Shown piece by piece: positions 1-7,836 of a DNA stretch of 64,000 nt. Below the pieces are notes generated by a model. That model did no database searches, was not told the DNA's origin, and worked only from the letters and a program-made list of their open reading frames with translations. Made by a program: the position numbers and the translations under genes. The stretch comes from Nocardia brasiliensis ATCC 700358 (lineage in GTDB: Bacteria; Actinomycetota; Actinomycetes; Mycobacteriales; Mycobacteriaceae), in the NCBI RefSeq assembly GCF_000250675.2, contig NC_018681.1:3472001-3536000 (forward strand). The letters run 5' to 3'. Within the stretch, counting starts at the first letter, position 1; every line of letters begins with the position of its first letter.

Positions 1-928
1 CCGCGCACCGGCGTTGCTCGGCGTAGCAGCCGCAGCTCGGCGCGACGACCGCGGTACCCAGGTCGTAGCAGGCCTCCAGCCAGCCCGAGTGGGTGCCGAA
101 TCGGTACGGCAGCAGTGAGACCGTCAGCGACGAAAGGTACTGCCACAGTTGGTCGTCGGTGAAGTACTCGTGTAACCGGACCGACACACCGGGCCTGCGG
201 CCGAAATCCACCAGGGCCGCGCCCGCGGTCGGGTTGTACCAATGGTTTTCCGGATCGAACAGTTCGTCGTGCAGATCGATGCGCAACCGCGCGTCGGGCA
301 GTGTCGCGATCGTCTCGGCGAGCACCTCGAGGATCGGCAGCGGATCCATGTTGGCGCGCAGGCTTTTCGCGTGCACGCCGAGTACGAACGGTCCGCTCCG
401 GCGCGGCGCCTCGATCAGCTCGCGTTCCACCACGTGCGGGTGGCTCAGTACCTGCGGCGTTCGGCCCCAGTACCGTTCGATCTGTGCCGCCGCCGACGGG
501 GTGAGCGTGATGATCTCGTCGGCGGCCGGAATCAGCACGTCCAGCTGTTCGCGATGCGGGCGCGGATCGGGCTGGTGTGGGTTGCGCAGATCGTGCACGG
601 TGTAGACCAGCGGCTTGCCGTGCTCGCGCAGCTCACCGATGATATCGGCGAGCACCTCGGTCGGTACCGAGTCGAAGCCGAAATGCACGTGGAAGACATC
701 GAAGCGCTGGTGGTTGTGCCGGATCCACTGCGGATCGAGCATGACCGGTGGCCACCAACCGCCCGGCACCGTGCGGCCGTCGGCCGGTCGCGGATCCGGT
801 AGCCGCACAACCCCGTCGGCCCCGTCGAGCGGGGCCAGGTGCCGGACGTAGACGTGTGAGGCAGGCACCGACGCGACGCGCAGTGTCGCGATCCGTGCCT
901 GCGTTCGCGCGTCGGCGACGGCGGTCAT
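1..928 (-). CDS. Glycosyltransferase, GT-B/GT4-like (C-terminus cut by window edge)
   Basis: The frame opens at an ATG at 928 and stays open to base 1, giving 309 residues without a stop, so the C-terminus lies outside the window. GT-B-like features are FDVFHVHFGFD at residues 77-87 (end of an N-terminal Rossmann strand), YTVHDLRNP at 109-117, and LLPYRFGTHSGWLEACYDLG at 272-291, which resembles the donor-binding region with a Glu after a small-residue loop. No signal peptide or membrane segment is visible, so it is probably cytosolic. The start overlaps the stop of a 32-codon ORF by ATGA, so the two are probably co-translated. The acceptor and sugar cannot be told from sequence. The glycosyltransferase call is fairly firm; the exact family is not. 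Confidence 0.72.
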   Translation of the reverse strand, partial: MTAVADARTQARIATLRVASVPASHVYVRHLAPLDGADGVVRLPDPRPADGRTVPGGWWPPVMLDPQWIRHNHQRFDVFHVHFGFDSVPTEVLADIIGELREHGKPLVYTVHDLRNPHQPDPRPHREQLDVLIPAADEIITLTPSAAAQIERYWGRTPQVLSHPHVVERELIEAPRRSGPFVLGVHAKSLRANMDPLPILEVLAETIATLPDARLRIDLHDELFDPENHWYNPTAGAALVDFGRRPGVSVRLHEYFTDDQLWQYLSSLTVSLLPYRFGTHSGWLEACYDLGTAVVAPSCGCYAEQRRCA

Positions 929-1023
929 ACCGAGGTCCCGGCGTAGTGAACCGCCTCGTAGCCGAGCTGGACACCGATGCCGACATCGTGGTGAACGGGC
1001 GGCCTACCTGTGTCGATCTGCAT
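925..1023 (-). CDS. Small ORF (32 aa) translationally coupled to the glycosyltransferase
   Basis: This 33-codon frame starts at ATG 1023, with AAAGGGG about nine bases upstream as a ribosome binding site. Its TGA overlaps the ATG of the downstream glycosyltransferase (ATGA). The product begins MQIDTGRPPVHHDVGIGVQ and ends HYAGTSV. It has no membrane segment and no cysteine. I do not recognise a family. The good ribosome binding site plus the stop/start overlap argue that it is translated, either as a peptide substrate of the neighbouring enzyme or simply as a leader that couples translation. Codon use is ordinary GC-rich. Existence is moderately supported; function is unknown. Confidence 0.5.
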   Translation of the reverse strand: MQIDTGRPPVHHDVGIGVQLGYEAVHYAGTSV

Positions 1024-1236
1024 GGCATTGCACCCCTTTCCAGACGATCATGTGGCTGAGTCGATGCCGATCTACCCGGGGTTTTCTCGAGCAAACCGAG
1101 GTGGTCGACGCGCGTACGCGGTGGCGGACCCATCGTTTACCGACCGGTTGCGCGGGTAGCTCTGCGATGTCCAGCGTGCAGAGTTCGAATGCCCCAGACC
1201 CCGGCATCGCGTGTCGACGGAAGGAGGTGAATCGAA

Positions 1237-1344
1237 ATGACGACTGTGCTACAGGATCCGGGGCCGGATGGTGCCGCCTCCGATAACTGGAACGAGGCGT
1301 ATAACGCCGACGATGACGGGCGCGATGATCGCCCGCGCTACTGA
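1237..1344 (+). CDS. Small acidic peptide ORF (35 aa), possible peptide precursor
   Basis: ATG 1237 is preceded by AAGGAGGTG at 1221-1229, a near-perfect ribosome binding site at ideal spacing. The 35-residue product starts MTTVLQDPGPDGAASDNWNE and ends in an Asp/Arg-rich tail closing RDDRPRY. It is too short and polar for a membrane protein. It lies divergent to the 32-codon ORF/glycosyltransferase pair, with about 210 bases of shared upstream region. The strength of the binding site relative to the size of the gene suggests a deliberately expressed small peptide. A ribosomal peptide precursor is one possibility, but no modifying enzyme other than the glycosyltransferase is in view. I do not recognise a family. 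Confidence 0.5.
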   Translation: MTTVLQDPGPDGAASDNWNEAYNADDDGRDDRPRY

Positions 1345-1435
1345 CCGACTCCGGTAGCGCCTCAGCCGAGTAGTTGCCCGCACCGGTGCTGATCAGTCGG
1401 CACCGGTCGGGTAAGTTTGGCGGCCGGTTCACGGA

Positions 1436-3154
1436 TTGGTTGGGGTGTTGAGAACGCGGTTGCAAGCTTCGGTCGACTGGTGGGCAGGCTTGCGGCAACG
1501 AGGGGGCTGGTCGTGGTGGGCCGCGGTGGCGGCGATCGCGGGCGGCACCCTGGTACTGGGCTGGCGGGCGAGCAAATACGGCAGCTGGATGGTCGACGAC
1601 GCGGGCATCACGTTCGCCTACGCCCGCAGTGTCGCCGCGGGTCTGGGGCCGGTACTGCAACCGGGCGCGCCACCCGTGGAAGGGTTCTCCAATCCCACTT
1701 GGCTTTTCGTGCTCGTGGTGGGGTCCTGGTGTGGACTCTTCGACCGCGGCAGCATCTTCGGCGTGCCCGACTACGTGCTGTACCCGAAAGCGGTTGCGCT
1801 GCTGTGCTGTGCGGGCATTCTCGCCGCCTGCTATCTCGCGGCCCGGCGGGTCTCGCGCTGGCCCGCGCTGGTCACCTTCGCGGCGGGGGTGCTGCTGGCC
1901 GCGATCCCGTCGTTCGTGATCTGGTGCTTCTCCGGGCTGGAGAACTCGTTGTTCGCGCTGGCGGCGTGCGCGCTGGCGGTGCACCTGTTTCTCGCCGTGC
2001 TGGACGAGCGGTTGTGGACGCCCAAGGCAGCCGTGCTCGCCGGGGCGATAGCGGCATTCGCGGCCTTGACCCGCCCGGACGGCCTCATCTATCTCGTTGC
2101 CTACCCCGCGATTTCGCTGCTGCTGGTGCGGCGCGCGACGTGGACCGCCGCGCTGCGCGGGGTGCTCTACTCGGGTCTGGCGTTCGCGCTTCCGTTCGGG
2201 GCCTACCTGGTGTGGCGCTACAGCGAGTTCGGCAGGCTGGTCGCGAACACGGCGGTCGCGAAGAACCAGGAAATGCCCAGTGTGCAAGACCTGAGCCGGA
2301 TCGGCGATCTGGTGCAGTACGCCGGTGCCCCCGCCGTCATCCTGGCGGTCGGCGTGGTGGGGCTCGCCCTGGCATCGCCGGGGAAGTGGCGTGACGGCGC
2401 CGTCGCGCTGCTGGTGCCACTGGCCCTGGCGATGGTCGCTTACTGTGTGCTGGAGCCGGATTGGATGGCGCAGTTCCGCTTCGCCACCCCGGTGTGGGCG
2501 CTCGGCGCCCTCGTCTTCGCGATCTCGGCGGGCGAGCTGCTGGCGAAGCTGCACCTGTACCGCCGGGTTCTGGTCGTGCTCGCCCTCGTCGGCGCGCTGA
2601 TCCCGTCGGGCGTCGCGTTCGCCGACGCGTCCGGCTCGTATCGCGCGAATTCCGATGTGCCGCTGTGCTGGATCGTCTTGCGCTTCGGTGAGGTCTTCAA
2701 CGGCTACGCCGATATCCTGGAGCTCGACCAAGGGTCGTTGTTCACCCCCGACATGGGCGGCAGCTCGCTGACGTCGCGGTTGCGGCTGATCGATATGGCC
2801 GGGCTGGTCGAGGCCCGGATCGCGAATATCTATGCGGGCGAGGACCACACCGATCTCAGCGACTACATTTTCGACGAGATCGAACCCACCTTCGTGCACA
2901 CGCACGGCGGCTGGATGGGCAACCAGATCACCGTCGATCCGCGAATCGAGCGCGACTACTACCGGATCCACCGCTCCCCGGACCCGGACCGACCGGACGA
3001 GGACTGGGTCCGCAAAGACGTGGTGCGCGCGGAGAACCAACTGCAACAGCTGCGTGACTACGCGGGCCGGGTATTACCGCCGCTGTGGCCCGGCTTCCGC
3101 GCCTCCGATTCCTGCGGTCCGGCCCTGCGGCCGGGACAGACCCCGGGAAGCTGA
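1436..3154 (+). CDS. GT-C type polytopic membrane glycosyltransferase, arabinofuranosyltransferase-like
   Basis: A 572-residue protein with about ten hydrophobic segments in its first 390 residues, followed by a soluble C-terminal domain. The first external loop carries VDDAGITFAYARS and then VEGFSNPTWL. This Asp-Asp motif and following loop are characteristic of GT-C enzymes that use polyprenyl-phosphate sugars, including the mycobacterial terminal arabinofuranosyltransferase AftB group. LTRPDGLIYLVAYP sits in a later helix. The C-terminal part contains LIDMAGLVEARIA, also typical of that family. It would act in the plasma membrane on cell-wall polysaccharide. The start is uncertain: TTG 1436 is the longest option and GTG 1445 is also possible; no clear ribosome binding site decides. 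The GT-C assignment is good; the precise acceptor is inferred. Confidence 0.75.
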   Translation: MVGVLRTRLQASVDWWAGLRQRGGWSWWAAVAAIAGGTLVLGWRASKYGSWMVDDAGITFAYARSVAAGLGPVLQPGAPPVEGFSNPTWLFVLVVGSWCGLFDRGSIFGVPDYVLYPKAVALLCCAGILAACYLAARRVSRWPALVTFAAGVLLAAIPSFVIWCFSGLENSLFALAACALAVHLFLAVLDERLWTPKAAVLAGAIAAFAALTRPDGLIYLVAYPAISLLLVRRATWTAALRGVLYSGLAFALPFGAYLVWRYSEFGRLVANTAVAKNQEMPSVQDLSRIGDLVQYAGAPAVILAVGVVGLALASPGKWRDGAVALLVPLALAMVAYCVLEPDWMAQFRFATPVWALGALVFAISAGELLAKLHLYRRVLVVLALVGALIPSGVAFADASGSYRANSDVPLCWIVLRFGEVFNGYADILELDQGSLFTPDMGGSSLTSRLRLIDMAGLVEARIANIYAGEDHTDLSDYIFDEIEPTFVHTHGGWMGNQITVDPRIERDYYRIHRSPDPDRPDEDWVRKDVVRAENQLQQLRDYAGRVLPPLWPGFRASDSCGPALRPGQTPGS

Positions 3155-3182
3155 TCGACCGGACCACCGCGGGCGGTGTCGC

Positions 3183-4328
3183 TCACAACGTCCGGGCGAT
3201 GATCTCCTTCATGATCTCGTTGGTGCCCGCGTAGATCATCTGCACCCGGTTGTCCACCCACATGCGGGAGATCGGGTACTCGGTCATGTAGCCGTAACCG
3301 CCGTGCAGTTGCAGGCATTCACTGGCGACCGACATCGCGCGCTCGGTGGTCCACCACTTGGCCATCGCGACGGTGGCGATATCGAGTTCGCCCGCAATGT
3401 GTTTGACGATGCAGTCGTCGGTGAACACGCGCGCGATCTTGGTCTCGGTCGCGACCTCGGCGAGCTTGAACTTGGTGTTCTGGAAGCCGAAGATGGTGCG
3501 GCCGAACGCTTCGCGCTCCTTGGTGTAGCGGATCGTGTGCGCCAGTGCGGTTTCCATGCCCGCCACCGCGCCGACCGCGATGATCAGGCGCTCCTGCGGC
3601 AGCTGCTGCATCAGCTGGACGAAGCCCTGGCCTTCGGCGGTACCCAGCAGGTTGGTCACCGGAACGCGAACGTCCTCGAAGAACAGCTCCGAGGTGTCCT
3701 GGCCTTTCTGGCCGATCTTGTCGAGCACCCGGCCGCGCCGGAACCCGGCCCGCTCGGCCTCGACGAGTACCAGGCTGACACCCGCGGCGCCCTGCGTGGC
3801 ATCGGTCTTGACGACCACGATGATGAGGTCGGCCTGTGCGCCGTTGGTGATGAAGGTCTTGGATCCGTTGACGACGTACTCGTCGCCCTCGCGGACCGCC
3901 TTGGTCTTGATGTTCTGCAGGTCCGAGCCGGTGCCGGGCTCGGTCATCGCGATCGCGCCGACCACCTCGCCGGTGGCCATCTTCGGCAACCACTGCCGTT
4001 TCTGCTCCTCGGTGCCGTAGGCGAGCAGGTAGTGCGCGACGATGCCGTTGTGCAGGCTGGCGCCCCAAGCGGTGTCGAGGGCCTTGGCCTGCTCCTCGAT
4101 CAGCACCGCCTCGTGCGCGAAAGTGCCACCGCCGCCGCCGTATTCCTCGGGAATGGACAGGCAGAGCAGGCCGAGTTCGCCCGCCTTGGTCCACAGGTCA
4201 CGGTCGACGTGATGCTGGTCGATGAATTTCTCGATGTTCGGCGTGACCTCTTTCGCGAAGAAGGCCTGGGCGAGCTCGCGCAGCGCGTCGAGGTCGTCGT
4301 TCATCCAACTCGACCGGTAGGCGGCCAT
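3183..4328 (-). CDS. Acyl-CoA dehydrogenase (FadE family)
   Basis: A 381-residue flavoenzyme catalysing alpha,beta-dehydrogenation of an acyl-CoA. FAD/substrate motifs are present: AMTEPGTGSDLQNIKTKA (residues 128-145), NGSKTFITNGAQAD, and QLHGGYGYMTEYPISRMWVD near the C-terminus. The medium-chain-type catalytic Glu position reads YAGTNEI, with Ala in place of Glu. Instead LPQERLIIA places a Glu at 246, as in isovaleryl/long-chain-type enzymes, so the base is probably there. The start is ATG 4328, with AAAGGAG seven bases before it. It is divergent from a TetR gene at 4486, with two inverted repeats between, which suggests direct control by that regulator. Substrate chain length cannot be read from the sequence. 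Confidence 0.93.
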   Translation of the reverse strand: MAAYRSSWMNDDLDALRELAQAFFAKEVTPNIEKFIDQHHVDRDLWTKAGELGLLCLSIPEEYGGGGGTFAHEAVLIEEQAKALDTAWGASLHNGIVAHYLLAYGTEEQKRQWLPKMATGEVVGAIAMTEPGTGSDLQNIKTKAVREGDEYVVNGSKTFITNGAQADLIIVVVKTDATQGAAGVSLVLVEAERAGFRRGRVLDKIGQKGQDTSELFFEDVRVPVTNLLGTAEGQGFVQLMQQLPQERLIIAVGAVAGMETALAHTIRYTKEREAFGRTIFGFQNTKFKLAEVATETKIARVFTDDCIVKHIAGELDIATVAMAKWWTTERAMSVASECLQLHGGYGYMTEYPISRMWVDNRVQMIYAGTNEIMKEIIARTL

Positions 4329-4381
4329 CGAGTCTCCTTTGGTTCGGGCGCCGGCGCTGGAATATATGTAACCAACATTCG

Positions 4382-4419
4382 CGGGTACAGCATGTACCCG
4401 GCGGGGTACAGTGTGTACC
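4382..4419. promoter_or_regulatory. Double TetR-type operator between fadE and its regulator
   Basis: Two inverted repeats with the same core lie in the 157-base divergent region. The first, at 4382-4400, is CGGGTACA-GCA-TGTACCCG with perfect 8-base arms. The second, at 4405-4419, is GGTACA-GTG-TGTACC with perfect 6-base arms. Their centres are 21 bases apart, two helical turns, so two dimers could sit on the same DNA face. The location between an acyl-CoA dehydrogenase and a divergent TetR gene makes that TetR the obvious ligand. Confidence 0.8.
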
Positions 4420-4485
4420 ACCTACGCCGTGCGGGCAAGAGTTCCTGCGCGTCGAGCTGCGCGCATTCCGATACCGTGAGACCTC

Positions 4486-5160
4486 GTGGCAGAACGACGC
4501 TGGACCGACACCGCCGAGGCTCGGCGCTCGACCAGCCGCGCGCCGGGCCGGGACGAGCGGCGGCGGGTCATCGTGGACGCGGCCATCGCGGCCATTGAAG
4601 AGCACGGGCCCGACGCGTTGACCGGCCAGATCGCGGATCGGGCCGGTTTGGCGCGCAGTCACGTCTACCGGCATTTCGCCAGCAAAGAAGAGCTGGATCT
4701 GGCCGTGGCCCGCCGCGCGTACGACGATCTGAAGCGGCAGATCCGGGCGGCGCTCGAGATCGAGGGCTCGCCGTACGCGATCATCCGGGCGCCGATCGCC
4801 GAGCACGTCAGCTGGGCCGATGAACACCCGAACCTGTACCGGTTCCTGCTGGAACGCAACTACCGGCACGGCAGTGACGAGCCGCGGGTCGGCGGCAGTG
4901 CGTTCGCCGCCGAGATCTCCGCTGCCGCAACACGTTACATGCCGGAGTTCGGCGCAGATGCACTGGCGGCCGACCGTCTGGTCGTCGCTCTGCTAGGTCT
5001 CATCGACGCCTCGGTGCGCTGGTGGCTGGTGCATCGCGGCATGAGCAGGAACGAGCTGATCGAGCAACTCGCCACCGAAGCGTGGCTGCTGATCGATCAT
5101 CGGCTCCGCGGGCTCGGTATCGAGCTGAACCTGCATGCGGAGTTGCCCGACGCGCGCTGA
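4486..5160 (+). CDS. TetR/AcrR family transcriptional regulator
   Basis: A 224-residue protein with an N-terminal TetR helix-turn-helix: VDAAIAAIEEHGPDALTGQI, then DRAGLARSHVYRHFASKEEL at about residues 54-73. The C-terminal part is a ligand-binding helical domain with no recognisable subfamily signature. The start is GTG 4486; the region upstream is occupied by the paired operator, fitting autoregulation. It is divergent from the acyl-CoA dehydrogenase and probably represses it until an acyl-CoA or related inducer binds; the ligand is inferred from the neighbour only. The next gene, a secreted protein, begins 127 bases downstream on the same strand and is probably a separate unit. Confidence 0.9.
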   Translation: MAERRWTDTAEARRSTSRAPGRDERRRVIVDAAIAAIEEHGPDALTGQIADRAGLARSHVYRHFASKEELDLAVARRAYDDLKRQIRAALEIEGSPYAIIRAPIAEHVSWADEHPNLYRFLLERNYRHGSDEPRVGGSAFAAEISAAATRYMPEFGADALAADRLVVALLGLIDASVRWWLVHRGMSRNELIEQLATEAWLLIDHRLRGLGIELNLHAELPDAR

Positions 5161-5287
5161 CCTCGTCCGGGTGCTGCGCGTCCGGCGGCTGCTCCGTTTC
5201 CTTCGAAATCCGATCCGATTCGTCCGATCGAGTGCTAGGCTACCGATCAGCAACATTTGGTAATCTGAATTTTAGGATGTGAGCCCC

Positions 5288-5827
5288 ATGAAGAGAATCG
5301 TCACGAGAGCGGTGCCGGGCGCGCTGCTCGCGATCCTGGCTTTCGCCGCACCCGCGCACGCGGCACCCGCGCACGCGGCACCCGTCAATGCGCAGCAGGC
5401 GCGGGACACCTGCCTCGATTACCTGCTGCAGACCATCCGGGCCATGCCCGAAGGCACCTACCTGGAGGCGGCACCCGACAGCTCGCTGCCGCCCGGACAT
5501 GTCCTGCCGACGGGCACGGGCAGCGCCTTCCTGCCTCGCGCCGAGCACTATTCGCTGGGGTACCGGTTGCTGGGCGACAGCTCGTCGGCGGTCTACGGCG
5601 GCACCGAAGCCGCGTGGGAATCGTTCGGCTGGGAACTCGTCCGCAAACCCCCATACCCCAACGGCGCCACCGAAACACAGGTCCGCCCAGCCGACGGCTA
5701 TCTGCTCGACGTGCTGCTCGGCGTGGGCAACGAATACACCGCCGTCACCCTCTCCTGCTCCACCACCGAACCCTTCCCCGGCGGCGGCCCCGCCCCTGCC
5801 CCGGTCCCGGCAACCCTCGTTCAATAG
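5288..5827 (+). CDS. Secreted protein of unknown function with repeated signal-peptide end
   Basis: A 179-residue protein with a clear Sec signal peptide: MKR, then a hydrophobic Ala/Leu-rich core, ending FAAPAHA-APAHA-AP. The cleavage region is encoded by a 15-base unit (gcacccgcgcacgcg) repeated in tandem near 5350-5380, so there are two equivalent Ala-His-Ala cleavage sites. The mature part begins around Val-Asn-Ala-Gln-Gln and contains two cysteines (DTCLDYLL and LSCSTTEP) that could form a disulfide. The C-terminus is Pro-rich. ATG 5288 is chosen over GTG 5279 because AGGA at 5274-5277 is well spaced for it. I do not recognise the family; small secreted proteins like this are common in Nocardia. 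Confidence 0.75.
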   Translation: MKRIVTRAVPGALLAILAFAAPAHAAPAHAAPVNAQQARDTCLDYLLQTIRAMPEGTYLEAAPDSSLPPGHVLPTGTGSAFLPRAEHYSLGYRLLGDSSSAVYGGTEAAWESFGWELVRKPPYPNGATETQVRPADGYLLDVLLGVGNEYTAVTLSCSTTEPFPGGGPAPAPVPATLVQ

Positions 5828-5834
5828 GTCGCTG

Positions 5835-6554
5835 TCAGGGTTGCTGAAAGCCCATGCCGCGCATGACAGTGGTGACGTGGCTGTCCCACAGGGCGTCGGT
5901 ATCGGGGATGAGATCGGTGAGGCTGCCGAAGATTTCGGCGGAGATGAAGCCGAGGATCGAGGCCCAGGCGTTGGCCACGATGCCGGGTAGGGGAGTGGCG
6001 GGCAGCGTTTCGCCGTCCAGTAGGGCGTTCATGAGCGGGCCGATCGCCAAGGGGGGCACCGCGGTTCGTTCGGGGTCGGCGGCGCCGGAGCCGACCGCGG
6101 ACAGGTAGGCGGCGCCCAAGGCGATGACGGTCCGGCCGGCAGCGGGTCCGGTTTCCTCGGGCAGGGCCTGGTGGCCGGGGATCGGCGTGCCGTTGATCAG
6201 GGCGAAGTCGGCCCGGTTGCGCAGCGACCATTGCCGGGCGGCGTCGCAGCAGGCGCGCCACTGCGTCGCCGGGTCGGTGCCGGCTTCCTGCTGCGCGGCG
6301 ACGATGGCATCGGCCATGCTGTCGTACGCGTCCACGCACAGCGCGGTGATCAGTGCCGACTGGTTGTCGAAGTAGCGGAAGATCGCCGCGGGGGACATGC
6401 GCATCGCCCGCGCGATTCCGCGCAGCGACAGTCCGCCGGTGCCTTCGGTCTCGAGCTGCTGGCGGGCAAGGGATTTGATCTCGGCGATGGTCTCGGCGCG
6501 GCGTTCGGTCCGCCTCGTGGCCCGGCCCGGCGTGGCTGCGGGGGTGGTGGGCAT
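5835..6554 (-). CDS. TetR family regulator with WHG/TetR_C_13-like ligand domain
   Basis: 239 residues. An Arg-rich N-terminus (ATRRTERRAE) leads into the helix-turn-helix TGGLSLRGIARAMRMSPAAI followed by FRYFDNQSALI. The C-terminal domain has the layout of the WHG-type TetR subgroup (PGHQALPEETGPAAGRTVIA). The start is ATG 6554. It converges on the secreted-protein gene with only seven bases between the stops. It is divergent from the 6747 gene, and a perfect palindrome lies in the shared intergenic region about 68 bases upstream of this start. That suggests autoregulation and control of the neighbour. Confidence 0.9.
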   Translation of the reverse strand: MPTTPAATPGRATRRTERRAETIAEIKSLARQQLETEGTGGLSLRGIARAMRMSPAAIFRYFDNQSALITALCVDAYDSMADAIVAAQQEAGTDPATQWRACCDAARQWSLRNRADFALINGTPIPGHQALPEETGPAAGRTVIALGAAYLSAVGSGAADPERTAVPPLAIGPLMNALLDGETLPATPLPGIVANAWASILGFISAEIFGSLTDLIPDTDALWDSHVTTVMRGMGFQQP

Positions 6555-6621
6555 CGGTGGTCCTTTCCGAGGGTCTCGCGGCTGCTGCGGAGCAGTCTAG
6601 CGTTGCCCGTACAAGATGATC

Positions 6622-6637
6622 ACACTGTGAACAGTGT
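6622..6637. promoter_or_regulatory. Palindromic operator for the adjacent TetR
   Basis: ACACTGT-GA-ACAGTGT is a perfect inverted repeat with 7-base arms and a 2-base spacer. It lies in the 192-base divergent region between the TetR gene and the maleylpyruvate-isomerase-fold gene, and just upstream of a recognisable promoter for the latter. Confidence 0.7.
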
Positions 6638-6653
6638 CTACGCCGATTCGCCA

Positions 6654-6682
6654 TTGACAGCGACGTGCCGTCTGTGAATTAT
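6654..6682 (+). promoter_or_regulatory. Sigma70-type promoter for the 6747 gene
   Basis: TTGACA at 6654-6659 is followed after 17 bases by AATTAT at 6677-6682, close to the housekeeping consensus and unusually AT-rich for this sequence. The downstream gene starts at 6747. The palindrome at 6622-6637 ends 16 bases before the -35 element, a plausible repressor position. Confidence 0.6.
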
Positions 6683-6746
6683 AGTAACAAAGTGATCGGC
6701 GATTACATTATGGGCGGAAGCCGATCTTCCGTGATCAGGAGCTGCC

Positions 6747-7370
6747 ATGACCGCAGTGCAGACCAGCGCCAGGACGATGCTGGCGCAGGAGTATCGGGAC
6801 GTCGCCGAGCTGCTGCGTACCCTCACGCCGCAGGAGTGGGAAACCGAGAGCCTCTGCGCCGGGTGGCGGGTTCGTGATGTCGTGGCCCATGTGCTCTACG
6901 AGGCGACCCCGCCGCTGCGGTACGTCTTCGAGATCGTCCGCACCGGCGGGTCGATGGACCGGCTGAACGAGCTCTACATCCGTCGCGGCGCATCCAAGAC
7001 GACCGGGGAACTGCTGGCCGCGTTCGAATCGATCCACGGTCAGGGCCTGGGCGCCCGGGTCCTGCCGAGAAATGTGCTGGCGGACTTGATGATTCATCAC
7101 CAGGACATTCGCCGCCCGCTGGCGCGCCCGCGCACCATACCGGCCGATCGCCTGCTCACTCTGCTACGCCATCCCGACCCGTTCCTGCGGCCGGGCCCGC
7201 GCATGCGGGGATTGCGTTTCGCCGCAACGGATGTCGACTGGGAACACGGTACCGGGCCGTCGGTGACCGGCCCGGGCGAAGCCATCTTCATGGCCATCGC
7301 GGGCCGTCCCGTCGCACTGGCGGACCTGCGCGGTCCCGGGGTCGATACATTGCGCGCGCGGCTGCGCTGA
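6747..7370 (+). CDS. TIGR03083-type maleylpyruvate isomerase family protein (mycothiol-dependent fold)
   Basis: A 207-residue protein with the N-terminal four-helix DinB/MDMPI-like domain: AQEYRDVAELLRTLTPQEW, then the family hallmark WRVRDVVAHVLYEA near residues 43-56, whose His is a metal ligand in the family. The middle motif LADLMIHHQDIRRPL supplies a further His pair. The C-terminal half carries a sterol-carrier-like region. Members use mycothiol or act as metal-dependent thiol transferases, but this one's substrate is unknown. It is divergent from a TetR gene, with a palindrome and promoter between them, so it is probably that regulator's target. Confidence 0.82.
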   Translation: MTAVQTSARTMLAQEYRDVAELLRTLTPQEWETESLCAGWRVRDVVAHVLYEATPPLRYVFEIVRTGGSMDRLNELYIRRGASKTTGELLAAFESIHGQGLGARVLPRNVLADLMIHHQDIRRPLARPRTIPADRLLTLLRHPDPFLRPGPRMRGLRFAATDVDWEHGTGPSVTGPGEAIFMAIAGRPVALADLRGPGVDTLRARLR

Positions 7371-7387
7371 CGACGGAGGTGTATCCG

Positions 7388-7657
7388 ATGCCGAACTCTG
7401 CGCAACCCGATGTGCTGGTCTACACGACCGCCTGGTGCCCGTACTGCTGGCGACTCAAACGTCAACTACGTGGAGCCGGCGTCGTCTTCACCGAGATAGA
7501 TGTCGAAAGCGACACCGCGGCAGCGGCTTACGTCTTGTCGGTGGCGGACGGGAACCGCACGGTGCCCACCGTGCGGATCGGCGAACGGGTGCTGGTCGCG
7601 CCGGATTTTCAGCAGGTGCTCGTCGCCTTGTCCGAAGCTACCGGGCACGCGGTCTGA
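7388..7657 (+). CDS. mrx1: Mycoredoxin (glutaredoxin-like, CPYC)
   Basis: An 89-residue thioredoxin-fold protein with the active site WCPYC (Cys17 and Cys20), the cis-Pro region TVPTVRIG, and a C-terminal helix. Actinobacterial mycoredoxins of this size reduce mycothiol-protein mixed disulfides, so the presence of mycothiol is implied. ATG 7388 is chosen because GGAGGT at 7375-7380 is correctly spaced for it. The gene follows the mycothiol-type isomerase-fold gene after 17 bases, so the two probably form an operon with a shared thiol-redox theme. A hairpin with a T run follows the stop. Confidence 0.88.
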   Translation: MPNSAQPDVLVYTTAWCPYCWRLKRQLRGAGVVFTEIDVESDTAAAAYVLSVADGNRTVPTVRIGERVLVAPDFQQVLVALSEATGHAV

Positions 7658-7662
7658 GCCGT

Positions 7663-7684
7663 AGCGCCGCGGGCGCTTCGTTTT
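7663..7684 (+). terminator. Rho-independent-like terminator after mycoredoxin
   Basis: A perfect 6-base stem AGCGCC-GCG-GGCGCT at 7663-7677 is followed by TCGTTTT. It is short but well placed six bases after the mycoredoxin stop. Confidence 0.5.
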
Positions 7685-7836
7685 GTGGACCGCCGGGGCT
7701 CGCCCGCTTCGTTCAGCGCACTGACGCCGCGCTTCGTGTCGAGCAGGATTGACGTACGGCGCATCGCGGACGCCTCGACATCGAGTCCACGGTGTCGTTG
7801 CGGTTCCGTGCGACGAACCGAAGCGAGGTCTACGTG

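Noticed and set aside
1004..3046. A 680-codon open frame on the minus strand opposite the membrane glycosyltransferase
   Set aside because: Its translation is Arg/His/Gln-rich with no domain pattern, as expected for the antisense of a GC-rich gene; the plus-strand frame has clear membrane helices and GT-C motifs.
2832..4598. A 588-codon plus-strand frame across the acyl-CoA dehydrogenase
   Set aside because: It is antisense to a gene with unmistakable acyl-CoA dehydrogenase motifs and runs across the TetR operator region.
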